From NCBI GenBank assembly GCA_003021085.1, contig PXRE01000033.1, positions 110,597-174,596 on the forward strand: a stretch of 64,000 nt of DNA, given 5' to 3'. The DNA is from Halobacteriales archaeon QS_1_68_20 (lineage in GTDB: Archaea; Halobacteriota; Halobacteria; Halobacteriales; PXRE01). Numbering within the stretch: position 1 is the stretch's first letter; each line of letters starts with the position of its first letter. Shown here piece by piece: positions 61,241-64,000 of this stretch. The notes under the pieces were generated by a model. The model had not been told where the DNA came from. It saw only the letters and a program-made list of their open reading frames with translations, and did no database searches. Position numbers and translations under genes: made by a program.

Positions 61241-62404
61241 ATGCTCGACTACGTGGACCTGGAGGCCGACCTCGACGAGGAGGAGCGACTGATCCGGGAC
61301 ACCGCCCGGGAGTTCGTCGAGGAGCAGGTCGACCCCGACATCGGCGAGCACTTCGAGGCGGGGACGTTCCCGACCGAACTGATCCCCGAGATGGGCGAAC
61401 TCGGCTTCTACGCGCCGAACCTGGAGGGGTACGGCTCGCCGAACGTCTCCGAGACGGCCTACGGCCTGCTGATGCAGGAACTGGAGGCGGCCGACTCCGG
61501 CATCCGCTCGATGGCCTCCGTCCAGGGCGCGCTGGTGATGTACCCGATCCACGCCTACGGCTCCGAGGACCAGAAGGAACGCTGGCTCCCGGACCTCGGC
61601 CGGGGCGAGGCCGTCGGCTGTTTCGGGTTGACCGAACCCCAGCACGGCTCGAACCCCTCGGGGATGGAGACCTACGCCGAGCGGGATTCCGACGGCTACC
61701 GCCTGAACGGGTCGAAGACGTGGATCACCAACTCGCCAATCTCCGACGTGGCGGTGGTGTGGGCGCGGGACCGGAGCGCCGACGACGAACCGGTCCGGGG
61801 CTTCCTCGTCGAGACCGACCGCGACGGGGTGACGACGAACGAGATCGACGAGAAACTGTCGATGCGGGCCTCGATCACCGGCGAGATCGGCCTCGACGAC
61901 GCCTGGGTGCCCGAGGGGGACGTCCTTCCCGGCGTCGAGGGGATGACGGGGCCGCTGTCGTGTCTCACGCAGGCCCGCTACGGCATCGCGTGGGGTGCGG
62001 TCGGGGCGGCGCGGGACTGTTTCGAGACCGCCCGGGAGTACGCCCTCGAACGCGACCAGTTCGGCGGTCCCATTGCGCGGTTCCAGCTCCAGCAGGGAAA
62101 ACTCGCCGAGATGGCGACCCAGATCACGCTGGCGCAACTGCTGGCCTACCGGCTGGCCGAACTGAAAGAGCGCGGGGACCTGCGACCGCAGCACGTCTCG
62201 ATGGCAAAGCGCAACAACGTCCGGATGGCCCGCGAGCAGGCGAAGGTGGCCCGCGAGATGCTCGGTGGCAACGGCATCACGCTTGACTACTCGCCCATGC
62301 GGCACCTCGCCAACATGGAGACGGTCTACACCTACGAGGGAACCCACGACATCCACACGCTGATCCTGGGCGAGGACCTCACCGGCATTCCAGCCTTCGA
62401 GTAG
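61241..62404 (+). CDS. Acyl-CoA dehydrogenase, glutaryl-CoA dehydrogenase-like
   Basis: 387 residues. FAD-dependent alpha/beta-desaturation of an acyl-CoA. CFGLTEPQHGSNPSGMETYA and WITNSPISDVAVVWARD are family blocks. The catalytic Glu lies in TVYTYEGTHDIHTLILGEDLTG, which is the glutaryl-CoA dehydrogenase form of the motif. The glutaryl enzyme also decarboxylates to crotonyl-CoA, but substrate cannot be proven. MLDYVDLEADLDEEERLIRD is the start. Potentially linked with the crotonase/HBD pair at 49-51 kb. Confidence 0.92.
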   Translation: MLDYVDLEADLDEEERLIRDTAREFVEEQVDPDIGEHFEAGTFPTELIPEMGELGFYAPNLEGYGSPNVSETAYGLLMQELEAADSGIRSMASVQGALVMYPIHAYGSEDQKERWLPDLGRGEAVGCFGLTEPQHGSNPSGMETYAERDSDGYRLNGSKTWITNSPISDVAVVWARDRSADDEPVRGFLVETDRDGVTTNEIDEKLSMRASITGEIGLDDAWVPEGDVLPGVEGMTGPLSCLTQARYGIAWGAVGAARDCFETAREYALERDQFGGPIARFQLQQGKLAEMATQITLAQLLAYRLAELKERGDLRPQHVSMAKRNNVRMAREQAKVAREMLGGNGITLDYSPMRHLANMETVYTYEGTHDIHTLILGEDLTGIPAFE

Positions 62405-62504
62405 GCTCGGCTCGCAGGTCTGCTGGAATGGCGGTGAGCAATCGGCGTTCCGGCCTTCGAGAACGGGCAGAACGCTTTTTGAGGCGTTCGCCGACGTCAA
62501 CGTC

Positions 62505-62987
62505 GTGAGACGAACGAGACGATCGGTGCTCGCGGGATCGGCAGGCGTGGCCGTCGCGCTCGCCGGGTGTTCGTCGTCCAGCGACGACACGCCGACCGAG
62601 GACCCCGAGTTCCGGATCGAGGAACTGGCGTTCGCCAGCGCGGAGCCGACCGGGTACGACGAGTACGAGCCCCAGCCGGACGCGACCTACCAGCTCGGCG
62701 AGACGGCGTGGTTCTACGTCGGCGTGCTGAGCGGGACGCCCGAAGACGACGTCGTGGAGTTCGACACGGTCTTCGAGGTGACGCCGCCGGAGGGCCGGAC
62801 CCAGCGCGGTGAGGATACGGTTACCGTCGACGTCTCCGGCGAGATGGGCCACCAGCGGATGTTCGTCTCGAACGGCTACCACTCGTCGCCGGAGTTCCCC
62901 ACCGGCACCTACGAACTGACCGTCGAGATCACCGATGTCCACTCGGAGACGACCGACGACATTTCGGGTGAGTTCGTGCTGGAGTGA
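62505..62987 (+). CDS. Tat lipoprotein, function unknown
   Basis: 160 residues from a GTG start. RRTRRSVLAGSAG and lipobox VALAGC (near 23) mark Tat export and lipid anchoring; the mature protein begins SSSSDDTPTEDPE. The soluble part is a predicted beta-sandwich (TAWFYVGVLSGTPEDDVVEF, TYELTVEITDVHSE). No family recognised. Followed by a large composite repeat. Confidence 0.75.
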   Translation: MRRTRRSVLAGSAGVAVALAGCSSSSDDTPTEDPEFRIEELAFASAEPTGYDEYEPQPDATYQLGETAWFYVGVLSGTPEDDVVEFDTVFEVTPPEGRTQRGEDTVTVDVSGEMGHQRMFVSNGYHSSPEFPTGTYELTVEITDVHSETTDDISGEFVLE

Positions 62988-63059
62988 ATGGCTTTCTGTC
63001 CGTTTGCGGTCTCTGGTTCTGGACGTCTCTCGGTCTTTCTGAAATACTTCGTTTTCGTC

Positions 63060-63362
63060 GGCCGGCAACACGTAGAAAGCCCCCGGCGGGCTTCGGTCGC
63101 GCGCCTCGTTGCGCGCCTCATTCAGTCGCTCGCTCCGCTCGCTCCTTCATTGCGGTGCTTACGTCGTCGTGCTTCCCGAAGCCCGCCGGCCCCTTTCAGT
63201 CCCGCCCGACAGCTCGGCGCGACCACCAGCCTCCCCAGCCGACTCGCGCGGCTATGGTTCGCGGTCGCCTGCGGCGACACGCTCGCCGTCAGAGCAAGCT
63301 TTGACGAACCCCCGTTCCGTTTCACTCACGGGGACACCAGCGCGCGCCGTGGCGGTTGTTGG
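63060..63362. repeat. Composite dispersed repeat copy 8 (left arm)
   Basis: Modules in order: GTAGAAAGCCCCCGGCGGGC (about 63070), GTGCTTACGTCGTC (about 63157), GCCCCTTTCAGTCCCGCCCG (about 63189), CCTCCCCAGCCGACTCGCGC, GGTTCGCGGTCGCCTGCGGC, then CCAGCGCGCGCCGTGGCGG. This is the order of copy 1. It runs into the AT dyad at 63366. Confidence 0.8.
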
Positions 63363-63365
63363 GGT

Positions 63366-63395
63366 TATATGAATATATGCACATATGTTCATATA
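63366..63395. repeat. AT-rich 30-bp dyad (D8)
   Basis: TATATGAATATATG-CA-CATATGTTCATATA, arms matching at 13 of 14 positions. It is the centre about which copies 8 and 9 are mirrored. Confidence 0.85.
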
Positions 63396-63404
63396 TGATC
63401 GACC

Positions 63405-63690
63405 AACCGGATGGCGCGCGCTGGCGCGGCCTCCGTGCCGCGCCGAAAGCGCGCGAGGGACGAGTAACGCGAGGAACGCCCGGAGGGCGTGACTGAGTAA
63501 CGCAGTCGGCTGGGGAGGGGTGTGGATGCGGCTTGCGGGGTGGGACTGTAAGGACCGCAACGAAGTGAGGACCGCAGCGAGCCGCGCGAGTCGAGCGCGC
63601 GGGGGCTTTCTGGCTGTTGCTGACCGAGCGACCGTCGAAGTCGAGCGCGCGCGGGCTTTCTGGGCGCTGGTGACCAACGTGACCGTTCGC
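63405..63690. repeat. Composite dispersed repeat copy 9 (right, inverted arm)
   Basis: The modules of copy 8 in reverse complement and reverse order: GGATGGCGCGCGCTGG, CGCAGTCGGCTGGGGAGG (about 63502), GGGTGGGACTGTAAGGACCG (about 63538), then two outer modules CGAGTCGAGCGCGCGGGGGC-TTTCTGGC (about 63587) and CGAGCGCGCGCGGGCTTTCT (about 63642). Together with copy 8 it forms a mirrored structure of about 630 bases. No gene is supported between 62988 and 64000. Confidence 0.8.
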
Positions 63691-63847
63691 GGTGAGTGCG
63701 CAATATTTTCGACCGGAAACGGCCCCCGGCCAGAACCCAAAACACCTATCAACCAGGCCCGACCACGTCGAAGCGTCTTCTTCCGGCCGTAGCCGTGGCA
63801 CCGTCCAGGGCTGTGGCCGGCCGCCGCACGTAACGCGGCGAGACACC

Positions 63848-64000
63848 CATGACAGGACGCGTCGAATCCCGACTCGAATCGCACATCCGGCGACGGGGCG
63901 GCCCTAGGTGATTATTACATGACAGGACGCGTCGAATCCCGACTCGAATCGCACATCCGGCGACGGGGCGGCCCTAGGTGATTATTACATGACAGGACGC
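63848..64000. repeat. 70-bp perfect tandem repeat, open at window end
   Basis: Units start at 63848, 63918 and 63988 (CATGACAGGACGCGTCGAAT...), period 70 bp, two full units and 13 bases of a third, identical throughout. Each contains GACGCGTC, CCCTAGG and an AT-rich GTGATTATTA. The array continues past the window, so its copy number is unknown. Since whole units match, it is not a CRISPR array. It could be a minisatellite, an iteron-like protein-binding array or an assembly artefact. Confidence 0.85.

Noticed and set aside
63848..64000. Possible CRISPR array at the end of the window (period near 70 bp)
   Set aside because: The whole 70-bp unit is identical between copies; a CRISPR needs variable spacers between constant repeats.

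Overview
The window looks like a chromosome segment of a haloarchaeon (class Halobacteria). It has very high GC, strongly acidic proteins, Tat-type lipoprotein signals, AT-rich TATA boxes about 25 bp ahead of start codons (leaderless transcripts), a Kae1-Bud32 fusion, type II methionine aminopeptidase and winged-helix or zinc-ribbon proteins of haloarchaeal type. The genus cannot be fixed from sequence reading alone. No rRNA, tRNA or CRISPR array was recognised.

Layout: 1-5.1 kb holds an erythromycin-esterase-type protein, an alcohol dehydrogenase, a membrane-anchored protein of unknown function, an SDR and a PIG-L deacetylase. 5.1-20 kb is metabolic: DsbA-type thioredoxin, tungsten aldehyde ferredoxin oxidoreductase, cyclase/formamidase, PhnP-like hydrolase, PQQ sugar dehydrogenase, phenylacetate-CoA ligase, amidohydrolase, a 7TM-PAS histidine kinase, an esterase and kynureninase. 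19.7-23.4 kb is a lanthipeptide locus: a CCG-type class II synthetase (LanM) split by a frameshift, preceded by two 42-residue precursor peptides with identical leader starts, each under its own promoter. 23.6-25.9 kb has LemA, a GIDE-like membrane protein and a protein that looks like an archaemetzincin without its catalytic motif. 26.9-29.7 kb is a set of small membrane proteins, and 28.4-36.3 kb a dipeptide-type ABC importer operon. 36-45.7 kb has small conserved proteins, a tRNA methylthiotransferase, a thiolase/HMG-CoA-synthase-like pair and an S9 peptidase. 45.8-49.1 kb holds decayed genes around Kae1-Bud32. 49-54.4 kb has beta-oxidation genes, a CDF transporter, a HIT protein and Map. 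54.5-59 kb is rich in pseudogenes and low-complexity sequence. 59.4-63 kb has isocitrate dehydrogenase, a frameshifted cupin, a glutaryl-CoA-dehydrogenase-like enzyme and a lipoprotein.

Two things stand out. First, the lanthipeptide locus: its precursors are too short for standard gene calling and its synthetase seems damaged. Second, a dispersed composite repeat family with copies near 7.7, 11.4, 13.3, 26.7, 38.2, 48.6, 51.2 and 63.1-63.7 kb. It is built from shared GC-rich modules, and in four places includes a conserved 30-bp AT-rich dyad; at 63.06-63.69 kb the modules are mirrored around that dyad. The window ends inside a perfect 70-bp tandem repeat. Several genes carry frameshifts (LanM, a Tat lipoprotein, PAC2, a beta-propeller, a cupin), so either this is a decaying accessory-rich region or the assembly has residual indels.
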